Positions 9,400 through 18,900 of a stretch of DNA of 64,000 nucleotides are shown one piece after another. Location of the stretch: positions 1 through 64,000 of the forward strand of contig NZ_JAKZGR010000007.1 in the NCBI RefSeq assembly GCF_022549675.1. Direction: 5' to 3'. A program made the position numbers and the translations under genes. The stretch's first letter is position 1. Every line of letters begins with the position of its first letter. The stretch comes from Belliella kenyensis (GTDB lineage Bacteria; Bacteroidota; Bacteroidia; Cytophagales; Cyclobacteriaceae). The notes under the pieces are model-generated. The model worked only from the letters and a program-made list of their open reading frames with translations, searched no databases and was not told the origin of the DNA.

Positions 9400-9411
9400 G
9401 CAAACGATTAC
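9400..9411. promoter_or_regulatory. LacI-family operator, site 2, at the kduI promoter
   Basis: GCAAACGATTAC matches site 1 at 10 of 12 positions and keeps the central CG. It sits 13 bp before the kduI start codon, downstream of a TATATTG box, so a bound repressor would block initiation. The two sites are 190 bp apart, compatible with looping, though that is inference. Confidence 0.6.
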
Positions 9412-9424
9412 ATAAAGATAAATT

Positions 9425-10264
9425 ATGCATACTAACATAGAAACCAGATACGCAAATCACCCTGCAGATGTCAAAAACTATGACACTTCCCAACTCAGAG
9501 AACATTTCTTAATTGAGAATCTTTTTGTAGAAGATCAGATCAACGGTGTATACACACTCAATGATCGCCTTATTGTAGGTGGAATTCATCCTGTAAACAA
9601 AGCTTTAAGTTTAGAAACTGTAGATCAACTCAAAGCTTCATACTTTTTAGAAAGAAGAGAAATTGGTATCATCAATGTAGGTGCACCCACAAAAATTGAA
9701 GTGGATGGAGATACCTTCGAGCTTGCTCACAAAGAGGCACTTTATATAGGACAAGGAGCAAAAGATGTGGTTTTCCACCCTTCCACTGAAGGCAAGTCCT
9801 ATTTGTATTTCAACTCCGCACCTGCGCACAAAACTTTCCCTACCAAAAAAGTGAGTCAAAAAGATGCAGAAGTTGTAACCTTAGGCGCTTTAGAAAATTC
9901 TAACCATAGAACTATCTACAAGCTCCTTGTAAACTCTGTGGTCCCTACTTGCCAACTACAAATGGGAATGACTGAATTGAAGCCAGGCTCTGTATGGAAT
10001 ACCATGCCTGCTCACACCCATGATAGAAGAATGGAAGCGTATTTCTATTTTGACATGAATGAAGATCAAGCAGTATGTCACTACATGGGGCAGCCAGAGG
10101 AGACTAGGCATATATGGATGAAAAAGCATCAGGCCGTTATCTCTCCACCTTGGTCAATTCATAGTGGCGCTGGCACATCAAACTATACGTTTATATGGGG
10201 TATGGCTGGTGAAAACTTGGATTATGGAGATATGGATACAGTAGCACCTATAGCATTAAAATAA
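9425..10264 (+). CDS. kduI: 5-dehydro-4-deoxy-D-glucuronate isomerase
   Basis: KduI isomerises 5-keto-4-deoxyuronate, the product of unsaturated uronate from pectin or glycosaminoglycan breakdown, to 2,5-diketo-3-deoxygluconate. The 279 residues match the family length. The metal ligands are visible as His197, His199, Glu204 (AHTHDRRMEAY) and His246 (WSIHSG), one residue offset from the E. coli enzyme. It is the first gene of kduI-kduD-lacI-uxaC-uxaB and shares a TAATG junction with kduD (1-bp overlap), indicating translational coupling. Expression is probably repressed through the operator at 9400-9411. Confidence 0.97.
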   Translation: MHTNIETRYANHPADVKNYDTSQLREHFLIENLFVEDQINGVYTLNDRLIVGGIHPVNKALSLETVDQLKASYFLERREIGIINVGAPTKIEVDGDTFELAHKEALYIGQGAKDVVFHPSTEGKSYLYFNSAPAHKTFPTKKVSQKDAEVVTLGALENSNHRTIYKLLVNSVVPTCQLQMGMTELKPGSVWNTMPAHTHDRRMEAYFYFDMNEDQAVCHYMGQPEETRHIWMKKHQAVISPPWSIHSGAGTSNYTFIWGMAGENLDYGDMDTVAPIALK

Positions 10265-11046
10265 TGACAGATCTATTCGATATCAAAGGAAAAGTTGCTC
10301 TAGTAACGGGAGCAACCCACGGATTGGGAATGGCGATGGCCAAAGCACTTGCCGAGCATGGCGCCACATTGGTAATCAACGGACACACTCCTTCCAAAAT
10401 GGAAGCAGCACTTGAAGCTTATAAAAATGAGGGCATCGATGCCAAAGGTTACCTTTTTGACGTCACAGATGTGAGTGCTGTCAACCAAAACATTGCCCAA
10501 ATTGAAGAAGATTTGGGTCCCATAGCCATATTGGTGAACAATGCTGGAGTGATCATGCGTGTACCAGCACTAGAAATGGAACCTGATGATTTCAGGAAAG
10601 TCGTTGATGTGGATCTGGTATCTCCATTCATCTTAGCTCAAGCAGTTGCCAAATCAATGGTAAAAAGAGGTGGAGGAAAGATCATCAATATTTGCTCTAT
10701 GATGAGTGAGCTAGGAAGAGACACTGTAAGTGCATATGCTGCCGCTAAGGGTGGTCTCAAAATGTTGACAAGAAACTTAGCCACAGAATGGGCAAAATAC
10801 AATATTCAAGTGAACGGCATTGGGCCAGGATATTTTGCAACGGAACAAACAGCCCCGATAAGAGTAGATGGCCACCCATTCAACGACTGGATTATTAGCC
10901 GAACCCCTGCGGGCAGATGGGGAGACCCAAGTGACTTGGCTGGTGCTGTAGTATTCTTAAGTAGTAAAGCCAGCGACTTTGTCAATGGACAAATTCTTTA
11001 TGTAGATGGCGGCATTCTTGCCACCATAGGTAAGCCACAAGATTAA
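10264..11046 (+). CDS. kduD: 2-dehydro-3-deoxy-D-gluconate 5-dehydrogenase (KduD)
   Basis: A short-chain dehydrogenase that reduces 2,5-diketo-3-deoxygluconate to 2-keto-3-deoxygluconate, the step after KduI. The 260 residues hold the nucleotide-binding glycine motif (TGATHGLG, 15-22), the NNAG motif (92-95) and the catalytic Ser145, Tyr158 and Lys162 (YAAAK). Its start overlaps the kduI stop by one base. The kdgK and kdgA genes needed to take KDG to pyruvate and glyceraldehyde-3-phosphate are not in this window. The specific name rests on strong kduI linkage as well as sequence pattern. Confidence 0.95.
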   Translation: MTDLFDIKGKVALVTGATHGLGMAMAKALAEHGATLVINGHTPSKMEAALEAYKNEGIDAKGYLFDVTDVSAVNQNIAQIEEDLGPIAILVNNAGVIMRVPALEMEPDDFRKVVDVDLVSPFILAQAVAKSMVKRGGGKIINICSMMSELGRDTVSAYAAAKGGLKMLTRNLATEWAKYNIQVNGIGPGYFATEQTAPIRVDGHPFNDWIISRTPAGRWGDPSDLAGAVVFLSSKASDFVNGQILYVDGGILATIGKPQD

Positions 11047-11051
11047 TATTT

Positions 11052-12077
11052 ATGAAAAAAGGCAAGGCGACGATACATGATATCGCTGAAAAGTTGAATA
11101 TCACAGCTTCGACTGTTTCACGTGCACTGAATGACAACCCGAGGATTTCAGAAAACACCAAAAAGCAGGTAATTAAAATGGCTAAACAGCTCAATTATCA
11201 GCCAAATCATATCGCCTCTGCCTTGAGGAGTGGAAAGAGCAAATTGATCGGTGTCCTTGTGCCTACTGCCAACCGAAATTTCTTCTCCTCTGTCGTAAGG
11301 GGGATAGAGGAAATTGCCAATGAGCTAGATTACAAGGTTATCATTTCACAATCTTATGAAGATTTTGAAAAAGAAGTACAGACTGTAGATGCCCTTCTCA
11401 ATGCACGAGTGGATGGCATCATTGCCTCGATTGGGAAAAACACCGATACATTTGATCATTTCAAAAAAGTGCTTGACAAGGGCATTCCTCTCATACTCTT
11501 TGATAGGATTACCAATGAGCTAGATGTAAGTCAAGTGGTAATTGATGATTATCAGGGAGCATACGAAGTCACAAGGCACCTCATTGATCAAGGCTGCAAA
11601 AGAATTGTTCATTTGACTTCACCAAAGAAAATCAACATCTATAGAGAGAGGCTAAGGGGCTATGAAGATGCACTCAAAGAAGCTAAAATCCCCCTTGATC
11701 CTGACTTGGTTGAGGAAGGTAACATGCAACTTGAAGATGGAAGAATATCAATGGAAAAAATCATCCGCAAAGGAGTAAGTTTTGATGCTGTCTTTTCATC
11801 TTCTGACTATGCTGCTATGGGTGCGATGCAGGTACTTAGAGAACATAAAATCTCCGTACCTGATCAAGTAAAACTTGCAGGTTTTGGAAATGAACCTTTT
11901 ACCTCTTTCACTGCTCCACCCATCACAACCGTAGATCAAAAGAGTATTCCAATGGGAAGAGTAACTGCGGAGACCTTCTTCGAATTACTCAAATCAGAAA
12001 ACAATAAGAAAGCTACCCATAAAACGGTTCTGAAACCAGAACTAATCATCAGAGAATCTTCTCTGAACAAAAGCTAA
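11052..12077 (+). CDS. LacI/GalR family transcriptional regulator of the uronate operon
   Basis: A repressor of 341 residues with an N-terminal helix-turn-helix (TIHDIAEKLNITASTVSRAL, about 7-26), the LacI hinge helix around HIASALRSGKS, and a periplasmic-binding-protein-like effector domain to the C-terminus. It is encoded inside the operon, 5 bp after kduD and 26 bp before uxaC, so it likely controls its own operon through the GCAATCGATTGC-type palindromes at 9210 and 9400. The effector is probably a uronate-derived sugar acid, by context. A further identical palindrome at 39535 may be another target. Confidence 0.93.
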   Translation: MKKGKATIHDIAEKLNITASTVSRALNDNPRISENTKKQVIKMAKQLNYQPNHIASALRSGKSKLIGVLVPTANRNFFSSVVRGIEEIANELDYKVIISQSYEDFEKEVQTVDALLNARVDGIIASIGKNTDTFDHFKKVLDKGIPLILFDRITNELDVSQVVIDDYQGAYEVTRHLIDQGCKRIVHLTSPKKINIYRERLRGYEDALKEAKIPLDPDLVEEGNMQLEDGRISMEKIIRKGVSFDAVFSSSDYAAMGAMQVLREHKISVPDQVKLAGFGNEPFTSFTAPPITTVDQKSIPMGRVTAETFFELLKSENNKKATHKTVLKPELIIRESSLNKS

Positions 12078-12103
12078 TTATTTCATCAATTTTCAATTAT
12101 AAA

Positions 12104-13525
12104 ATGATCTCAGCTACAAAAAACTCTAGCAAATTTCTCACTAAAGACTTTTTGCTAAAAAGTGAATTCGCAAAAATTCTATACCATGATTACGCCTCAA
12201 AACTTCCAATAATAGACTATCACTGTCACCTCTCTCCACACGATATCGCTACCAACAGAAAGTTCAACAACACCTCTGAAGTTTGGCTTGCTGGTGATCA
12301 CTATAAGTGGAGAGCAATGCGTACACTTGGAATAGATGAGAGATTCATCACTGGAGCTGCTACAGATGAGGAAAAATTCACCAAATGGGCAGAAGCAGTT
12401 CCTTACACTTTAAGAAATCCCCTTTACCATTGGACACACCTTGAGCTGCAACGATACTTTGACATCACAGATTTACTAGGGCCTGACAATGCAAAGAGTG
12501 TCTATGATGAAACCACTGCAAAACTTCAATCGCCAGCATACCACACCCAAGGTTTGTTGAAAAAGATGAATGTAGAAATAGTTTGCTCTACAGATGATCC
12601 TATTGATAGTCTAGAATATCACAAAATCGCCGAAAGCAGTAGCCCTGACACGAAATTGTTTCCAGCATTCAGACCTGACAAGGTCTATGCAGTAGAAAAT
12701 CCCGCTGCCTTCAAAGCATATATTTCACAACTTTCTGAGGTTTCAAGCATCGAGATTAAAAACTACAATGACTTACTAGCTGCATTACAAAATAGAATTG
12801 ATCATTTTCACAATCATGGAGGGACATTGTCTGACCACGGACTTGAACAACTCTATTATTTTGAATTGGGAAGCTACGACATCAGCACTTTATTCACCAA
12901 TGTCCTTAGTGGCAAAATTTTAAGTGTAGAAGAAACCCAATACTTTAAATTTTACACCTTGTATGAACTGTGCAAAATGTATCACACAAAAGGTTGGACG
13001 CAACAGTTTCACCTGGGTGCACTTAGGAACACCAATGAGCGCATGTTAAGTAAACTCGGACCAGATACTGGCTTTGACTCAATTGGTGACTTTTCACAAG
13101 CTCGGGCATTGGCAAGTTTTCTAAATTTACTAGATGGCACAGATCAGCTTGCTAAGACTATACTTTATAACCTCAACCCTACCGCAAATGAAGTAATGGC
13201 TACCATGATTGGTAATTTCAATGATGGATCCATTAGAGGTAAAATCCAGTTCGGATCAGCTTGGTGGTTTTTAGATCAAAAAGATGGTATGGAAAAGCAA
13301 ATCAATGCCCTTTCAAACATGGGCTTGCTCAGCTGTTTTATTGGTATGCTTACAGATTCTAGAAGCTTCCTCTCATTTCCTCGACATGAATACTTCCGAA
13401 GAATCTTATGCAACCTCATAGGAGAAGATGTTGCTAATGGTGAGTTGCCAGCTGATGAAGCTTGGTTAGGTAAAATAGTGTCGGACATCAGCTATTACAA
13501 TGCAAAAAATTATTTCAACTTCTAA
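12104..13525 (+). CDS. uxaC: Glucuronate isomerase
   Basis: UxaC interconverts D-glucuronate with D-fructuronate and D-galacturonate with D-tagaturonate. The 473-residue length is typical. The amidohydrolase-like metal motif is at His40-x-His42 (DYHCHLSPHD), and family landmarks follow, including WTHLELQRYF, CSTDDP, FHLGALRNTN and SAWWFLDQKDGM. It precedes uxaB by 12 bp. Together these two enzymes handle saturated uronates released by the same polymers that yield the KduI substrate. Altronate or mannonate dehydratase (uxaA/uxuA) is not in the window. Confidence 0.97.
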   Translation: MISATKNSSKFLTKDFLLKSEFAKILYHDYASKLPIIDYHCHLSPHDIATNRKFNNTSEVWLAGDHYKWRAMRTLGIDERFITGAATDEEKFTKWAEAVPYTLRNPLYHWTHLELQRYFDITDLLGPDNAKSVYDETTAKLQSPAYHTQGLLKKMNVEIVCSTDDPIDSLEYHKIAESSSPDTKLFPAFRPDKVYAVENPAAFKAYISQLSEVSSIEIKNYNDLLAALQNRIDHFHNHGGTLSDHGLEQLYYFELGSYDISTLFTNVLSGKILSVEETQYFKFYTLYELCKMYHTKGWTQQFHLGALRNTNERMLSKLGPDTGFDSIGDFSQARALASFLNLLDGTDQLAKTILYNLNPTANEVMATMIGNFNDGSIRGKIQFGSAWWFLDQKDGMEKQINALSNMGLLSCFIGMLTDSRSFLSFPRHEYFRRILCNLIGEDVANGELPADEAWLGKIVSDISYYNAKNYFNF

Positions 13526-13537
13526 TAAACGGAATCC

Positions 13538-14944
13538 ATGAAAGCTTTGAATAGAGATCAGGTCAACACAATACAAAGACCGGTAAAAGTTATTCAGTTT
13601 GGAGAGGGTAATTTCTTACGAGGGTTTGTAAACTGGATGATTGAAGAAATGAACGAAAAGTCTGGATTTGATGGCAATGTTCAAATTGTACAACCATTGG
13701 CACAAGGCTTAGGAAAACTGCTCAATGACCAAGATGGACTTTTCCATGTGAAATTGCAAGGCATCCTTGATGGAAACACCGTGGACAAGACCAAGCTGAT
13801 CACTTGTGTCCATGGTGTCACCAATCCATATGATCACTATCAAGAATATTTACATCTCGCTCATCAGGTTGATTTGAAATTCATCATCTCCAATACCACA
13901 GAAGCAGGCATTGCATTTGATCAAAATGACACTGACTACCATATCACACCAAATACATTCCCTGGTAAACTTACAGCATTACTTTATGAGCGATTTAAGA
14001 AGTTTGAGGGAGATAATGACAAAGGGCTTATCATCATTCCTTGTGAATTGATAGATAAAAATGCAGAACAACTCAAAGCTGCTATATTAAAGTATATTAA
14101 ATTGTGGCAACTTCCTGAGGCATTTGCAAACTGGATCGAATCCTCCAACACCTTTTGTAATACACTAGTAGACAGGATCGTGCCAGGATTTCCAAAAGAT
14201 ACCATTGATACTATTAAAGCTGAATTAGGGTTCGAAGATAAATTAGTAGTAATGGCAGAGCCATTTCACCTTTGGGTCATAGAGGGCAAAGAATCATTAG
14301 CAGAAATACTACCAGGACCTCAAACAGGTCTAGAAGTAAAGTTTGTAAAAGACCAAAGTCCCTATAGGACACGAAAAGTGAGGATTCTGAATGGTGCTCA
14401 TACAGCTTTGGTACCAGTAGCATATCTTTCAGGGTTACGTACAGTGAGAGAAGCTGTAGAAGACCCTGAAATGGGGCAGTTTATCACAGGTGCCATTTAC
14501 AATGAAATTATACCTACACTTGACCTGCCTTCCGCCGAACTGGAGAAATTTGCAAGTGATGTACTCGACAGATTCAAAAACCCTTTTATCAGACATGAGC
14601 TGAGCTCTATTGCACTGAACTCCATTTCCAAATTTAAAGTAAGGGTACTTCCTAGTATCCTAGAATATAAAAAACGGAAGGGTGAATGGCCTAATAATTT
14701 AATACAATCATTTGCAGCCTTACTAATATTTTACAGTGGAGATTTTGAAGGTGTGGCAACACCAGTTCATGATGAAAAGGAAATCACAAGTTTTTTCAAA
14801 AACCTTTGGACTATAGAAGATTCAAATGTGATCGTGGCATCAGCTTTAAAAGAAGAAACCCTATGGGGAGAAGACCTAAGTAGGCATGATGGCTTGGCAG
14901 AAGCTGTACATAAGGCTATGCATAGTTACTTAGGCAAGGGTTAA
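13538..14944 (+). CDS. uxaB: Tagaturonate reductase (altronate oxidoreductase)
   Basis: UxaB reduces D-tagaturonate to D-altronate with NADH. The 468 residues belong to the mannitol/uronate dehydrogenase family. The N-terminal nucleotide-binding motif reads VIQFGEGNFLRGFVNWM (19-35), and the C-terminal domain includes the catalytic-lysine helix region RTRKVRILNGAHTALVP. UxaB rather than UxuB is favoured by the N-terminal GEGNFLRGFV form and the neighbouring uxaC. It is the last gene of the operon, followed by a terminator at 14990. Confidence 0.93.
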   Translation: MKALNRDQVNTIQRPVKVIQFGEGNFLRGFVNWMIEEMNEKSGFDGNVQIVQPLAQGLGKLLNDQDGLFHVKLQGILDGNTVDKTKLITCVHGVTNPYDHYQEYLHLAHQVDLKFIISNTTEAGIAFDQNDTDYHITPNTFPGKLTALLYERFKKFEGDNDKGLIIIPCELIDKNAEQLKAAILKYIKLWQLPEAFANWIESSNTFCNTLVDRIVPGFPKDTIDTIKAELGFEDKLVVMAEPFHLWVIEGKESLAEILPGPQTGLEVKFVKDQSPYRTRKVRILNGAHTALVPVAYLSGLRTVREAVEDPEMGQFITGAIYNEIIPTLDLPSAELEKFASDVLDRFKNPFIRHELSSIALNSISKFKVRVLPSILEYKKRKGEWPNNLIQSFAALLIFYSGDFEGVATPVHDEKEITSFFKNLWTIEDSNVIVASALKEETLWGEDLSRHDGLAEAVHKAMHSYLGKG

Positions 14945-14989
14945 GAATATCATAACAACATACTTATTTATTTGGGTTATTATTTGAGA

Positions 14990-15025
14990 AAACAGGAAGT
15001 CTAGGTGGATTTCCTGTTTTTTATT
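14990..15025 (+). terminator. Terminator of the kdu/uxa operon
   Basis: AAACAGGAA (14990-14998) pairs with TTCCTGTTT (15011-15019) across a 12-nt loop, followed by a T-rich run. It ends only a few bases before the promoter box of the next gene. Confidence 0.8.
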
Positions 15026-15033
15026 TACTTTTG
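15026..15033 (+). promoter_or_regulatory. Bacteroidota -7 promoter box abutting a start codon
   Basis: TACTTTTG is an exact TAnnTTTG box. The next ATG starts 5 nt after its G, which is where transcription should begin by comparison with the SRP RNA promoter in this window. The mRNA is therefore predicted to be leaderless. Confidence 0.6.
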
Positions 15034-15037
15034 CCGA

Positions 15038-15499
15038 ATGAAGACAAATGGCCCAGAAATCAAGCTAGCACTATTGAGCAAATCACAACAATTACTCAAG
15101 GAACAAATCATTGATATAGATAGACAATTGAGTGAACTTCAACAATCTTCAGAAGCAGAAGAAAAGAGCTCTGCTGGAGATAAGTATGAAACGCACCAAG
15201 AAATGCTCAACCAAAATAGAAGCATGCTTCAAAAGCAACTCAGCACCACCAAGGTGATGCTCAATCAACTGAATGCGGTTCCAGTCAAAGCGCTACATTC
15301 AGTAGAAGAAGGGGCTTTGATCAAAGTGGCAATGGGCTGGATATGGGTTTCAATTCCACTGGGAAAAGTAACCTTGGATGGCACAGACTACCAACTTGTA
15401 TCTAAAGAATCCCCACTGCTAACTGCTCTATGGGGACTGAAGCGTGGTGAAAAAGGGGAATTTAGAAATAACAAAGTAGAAGTTCTAGAAGTGATTTAG
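15038..15499 (+). CDS. GreA/GreB-like protein
   Basis: The protein has 153 residues from ATG 15038. A longer frame (15005) would run through the preceding terminator and is rejected. The N-terminal half is a long coiled-coil hairpin (about 10-85, rich in Gln, Leu, Glu). The C-terminal half resembles the FKBP-like GreA/GreB C-terminal domain (GALIKVAMGWIWVSIPLG, then SPLLTALWGLKRGEKGEF). This is the transcript-cleavage-factor architecture, but the acidic tip residues of true GreA are not clearly conserved, so it may act on RNA polymerase without cleavage activity. Proteins of this type in Bacteroidota are often mis-labelled as 3-oxoacyl-ACP synthase. It is monocistronic between two terminators. 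Confidence 0.7.
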   Translation: MKTNGPEIKLALLSKSQQLLKEQIIDIDRQLSELQQSSEAEEKSSAGDKYETHQEMLNQNRSMLQKQLSTTKVMLNQLNAVPVKALHSVEEGALIKVAMGWIWVSIPLGKVTLDGTDYQLVSKESPLLTALWGLKRGEKGEFRNNKVEVLEVI

Positions 15500-15953
15500 G
15501 TAAAATTCTAATATTTTGATTTTACAAAACATAATTCTTTAAAAAATTATTTTTACAAAAGGTTTTGGTTGATATTTCTCCGAAACCTTTTTTTTGTTGA
15601 TTGAAATTTAAAAATTTCATTTTATGAAAAATCTTATTTGTGTCATCAATAACAAAAATTAAGAGATATAATAATTCATATAAAACTCAAGCTAAATCAT
15701 CAAATCTCATAAAATATTATTTTTTAAAAACTTACATTTTATACATATATTTGTATGATATGAGATAATTTCAAAATAGTATTTTGACAATTATGAAATA
15801 CATTTATAATAATTCGTAATCACCAATTACAAAATTCACTATTCGAAATTCTCTTATCTATATCTGAAATTAACTATAGGTAGGGTGAAAAGTATTTATA
15901 GAGAAAGATTTTATAAATCTCCTCAAATTGATTATCTAAAAATGAAGTAGGTA
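15500..15953 (+). other. 454-bp AT-rich gap upstream of the giant adhesin gene
   Basis: The gap holds the terminator described at 15557 and a possible promoter: TATATTTG at 15746-15753 is an exact TAnnTTTG box, but no good -33 element is visible. If used, it gives an mRNA leader of about 195 nt. The remainder is very AT-rich with no convincing open frame or structured RNA. Confidence 0.5.
15557..15595 (+). terminator. Rho-independent terminator after the GreA/GreB-like gene
   Basis: AAAAGGTTTTGG (15557-15568) pairs with CCGAAACCTTTT (15580-15591), a 12-bp stem with one G-U pair, followed by a run of T. Confidence 0.85.
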
Positions 15954-18900
15954 GTGAAATTTCAGTATTTAAAATTATGCTTCTTGGTACTTTCCATCTT
16001 GTCATTGGGATGTCAATACGCTATTGCCCAATCGATGACAGGTGATAGATACTTAAGATTCGAATGTGAAAGGATAGCAGAGTTCAGGGTTCGAGGCGGT
16101 CAACCTCCTTATACCTATGTATGGACTTACGATAGTGAGATAGTTCAAATTGATGAAAACTTCGGGTCATCAGACATTAGTATTTTAACTCAGGCCAAAA
16201 GAGGCATGTACACTTCTACAGTGACTGATGCCAATGGAGATGTTTATTCCGACTCTTTTTTCTTTCAAGGATCATCCAACTTTACGCTGAATGTCGATGT
16301 CTTGCAAGACAACAATTGTGAAGGCATCACATTTGGAAGAATAGTTGGTGAGATCAATAATGGCGTAGCACCATTTATTGTCACGATATATAATGAGTCA
16401 AGGCAAGTTGTAAGATCGACTCCAATTTCAGGGAACACCATCAATCTCACCGGCTTTCAAGCAGGTACTTACTTAGTAGAAGTCCAAAATGCAAACGGCT
16501 GTATAGAATTTGATGAAGTAGAACTTGATCCAATCATTCCTATCAGGCTTGCAAGAGGAGGAAGTTTAGGAGCCTTCCCATCTAATTGTGTAGACAATGG
16601 TAGCATAGCTTACGATATCTTGCAGTTTGAAGGAGATGTGAGATTTAGAATAAGAAGGAGGTCTCCAAACGGTTACATCAATACTTGGACTACAGCACCC
16701 AATGGTCAAATCAGATATGAAGGCCTTTCAACAGGAGAATATTTCTTGGAAATTGCAGATGACTTTAGACAAGAAAATTGTCCGGAAATTTTTCCTTTTA
16801 CCATAGAATACGATCCTTTATTATTTCATGAAATAACAACAGCTGATATTACATGCTTTGGTGATTCAAATGGAAGTATCCTATTCGAAATTGAAAGAAA
16901 TCCTGACAATTCAACTCTACCCGAAGAGGTGGAAATCACACTATCAAATTCAGCAGGACAAGTCCTTGAAAATGTGATCAACATTGATATGGCAGCTTCA
17001 AGTTTTGAACATCTTTTTGATAATCTTCTTTCTGGAAATTATTTCATCACTTTTAGCCATGGAGGTACCAATTACCCAGAATGTACCCAAATTTTTGAAA
17101 TAGAAATAAATAGTCCAGATTCCCCTTTAGTATCCAATGCTACTTCAGAAAATATTAAATGCTTTGGAGAAAACTCGGGTGTAGCATCAGTTAATCCTTC
17201 TGGAGGCTGGGAGCCTTATACCTATTTGTGGAGCAATGGCTCCACAGATTCTCAAATCAACAATTTGCCTGTTGGAAACTATTTTGTAGATATTATTGAT
17301 GCTGGTGGTTGTTCTATTAGAGAGATGTTTGAAATTGTAAATATTGCCCCGGCACTAGAGGCTAGGATTGAAATACTCGATGATCTCTCTTGTGTAGGTG
17401 CCAATGATGGAGTGGCGAGGGTATTCAATATCCAAGGTGGTGTAGAACCATATACCTTTCTTTGGAGCATAGGACAGCAAAATACAGAAAGAGCCGAAGG
17501 CTTACCTGAGGGTGAGGTATCTGTAACCATCACTGATGCGCTGGGATGCTCCATTACCCTATTTGAAAATTTGAGTTCCCCTCCCCCACCCGAAGTAGTA
17601 ATTGAATCTTTTCCAGTGTCATGTTCGGGTGAATCTGATGGCAGGGTCAATATTCAAATAAACGGTACAGCAAACTACAATGTGTCAATAGGAGCACAAA
17701 CACTCACAGGAAATAATGTAGTTTTTGAAAACTTACCTGAAGGAGAGCACACTGTATCAATCACCTATGAAGGTATATGTAATCTAACGTTGGATTTCAC
17801 GATTGAAAGCGTAGTAAGTGTGGAGTTTGATACTAGCAATCTTCAAGTCTCTCATGTATCATGCTTTGGTCAGTCTGATGGCTTCGTGTCAGGATTATCA
17901 ATCCAAGGAGGCAATGGAAATTTGACGATTTCATGGCAAAAATTGGAAAATGGTAATTACGTTAACATCAATGGAAACAATTCTTTGAACTTGCTAGGCA
18001 TAGAAGCTGGAACCTATAAAATCACAGCAACTGATGAGAATGGATGTTTCAGTGAAATAGAATTTGCTATCAATGAGCCAGATCCATTTGTAGTTAATGG
18101 ACTTCAAACAGAACCCATTTCTTGCATCAATGCATCAGATGGCTCTGTAACATTCTCTATCAATGGAGGAAATTTACCCTATGCATACTCACTGAATGGT
18201 GCTTCATTTATCAGTACAACAGAAAACATTATCACTATTCCTAACCTTTCTTCGGGAAATGGATACAATCTGATAGTTAGGGATGCCAATAATTGCAATA
18301 TAAATGAATTACAATTTGACATTCTTTCACCAGAGGAGATTAGGATTGACTTAATTTCAATCAGTCAAGAAAGTTGCTATGGTGTCTCAGATGGATATAT
18401 ATTCATCGAAACTTCTGGTGGAGATGGACAATTGCAACATCAATGGTATCTTTCCAATGACTTAAATAATGTGATCGCAAACACCGAAAGTTTAGAAGGA
18501 ATAGGCCCAGGAAGTTATGTATTAAGAGTGTCAGAGATTGATAATCAAAATTGCTTTTTAGAAAGGACTTTTGAAATATTACCTACTCCAGAACTTCAAC
18601 TCGAATTAGACGAATCAGTTGTTCACATAATTTGCTATGGTGAATCTACTGGCTCTATCAGCATTCAAGTCAGTGGTGGTACGGGCGACTATTCTTTTGC
18701 TTGGAGCGGGTCAAATGGGTACTTTTCTTCCGAACAAAACATAAGCAATATTCCAGCTGGAATCTATAGTGTAAGAGTCATAGACCAAAATGGATGCTAT
18801 AGAGAACTTACCAACATAGAAGTAACTCAGCCTGAAGCTCCATTGTCAATTGAAACCTTATCTACACGACCACCATCGTGTCCAGGAGCATTTGATGGGA

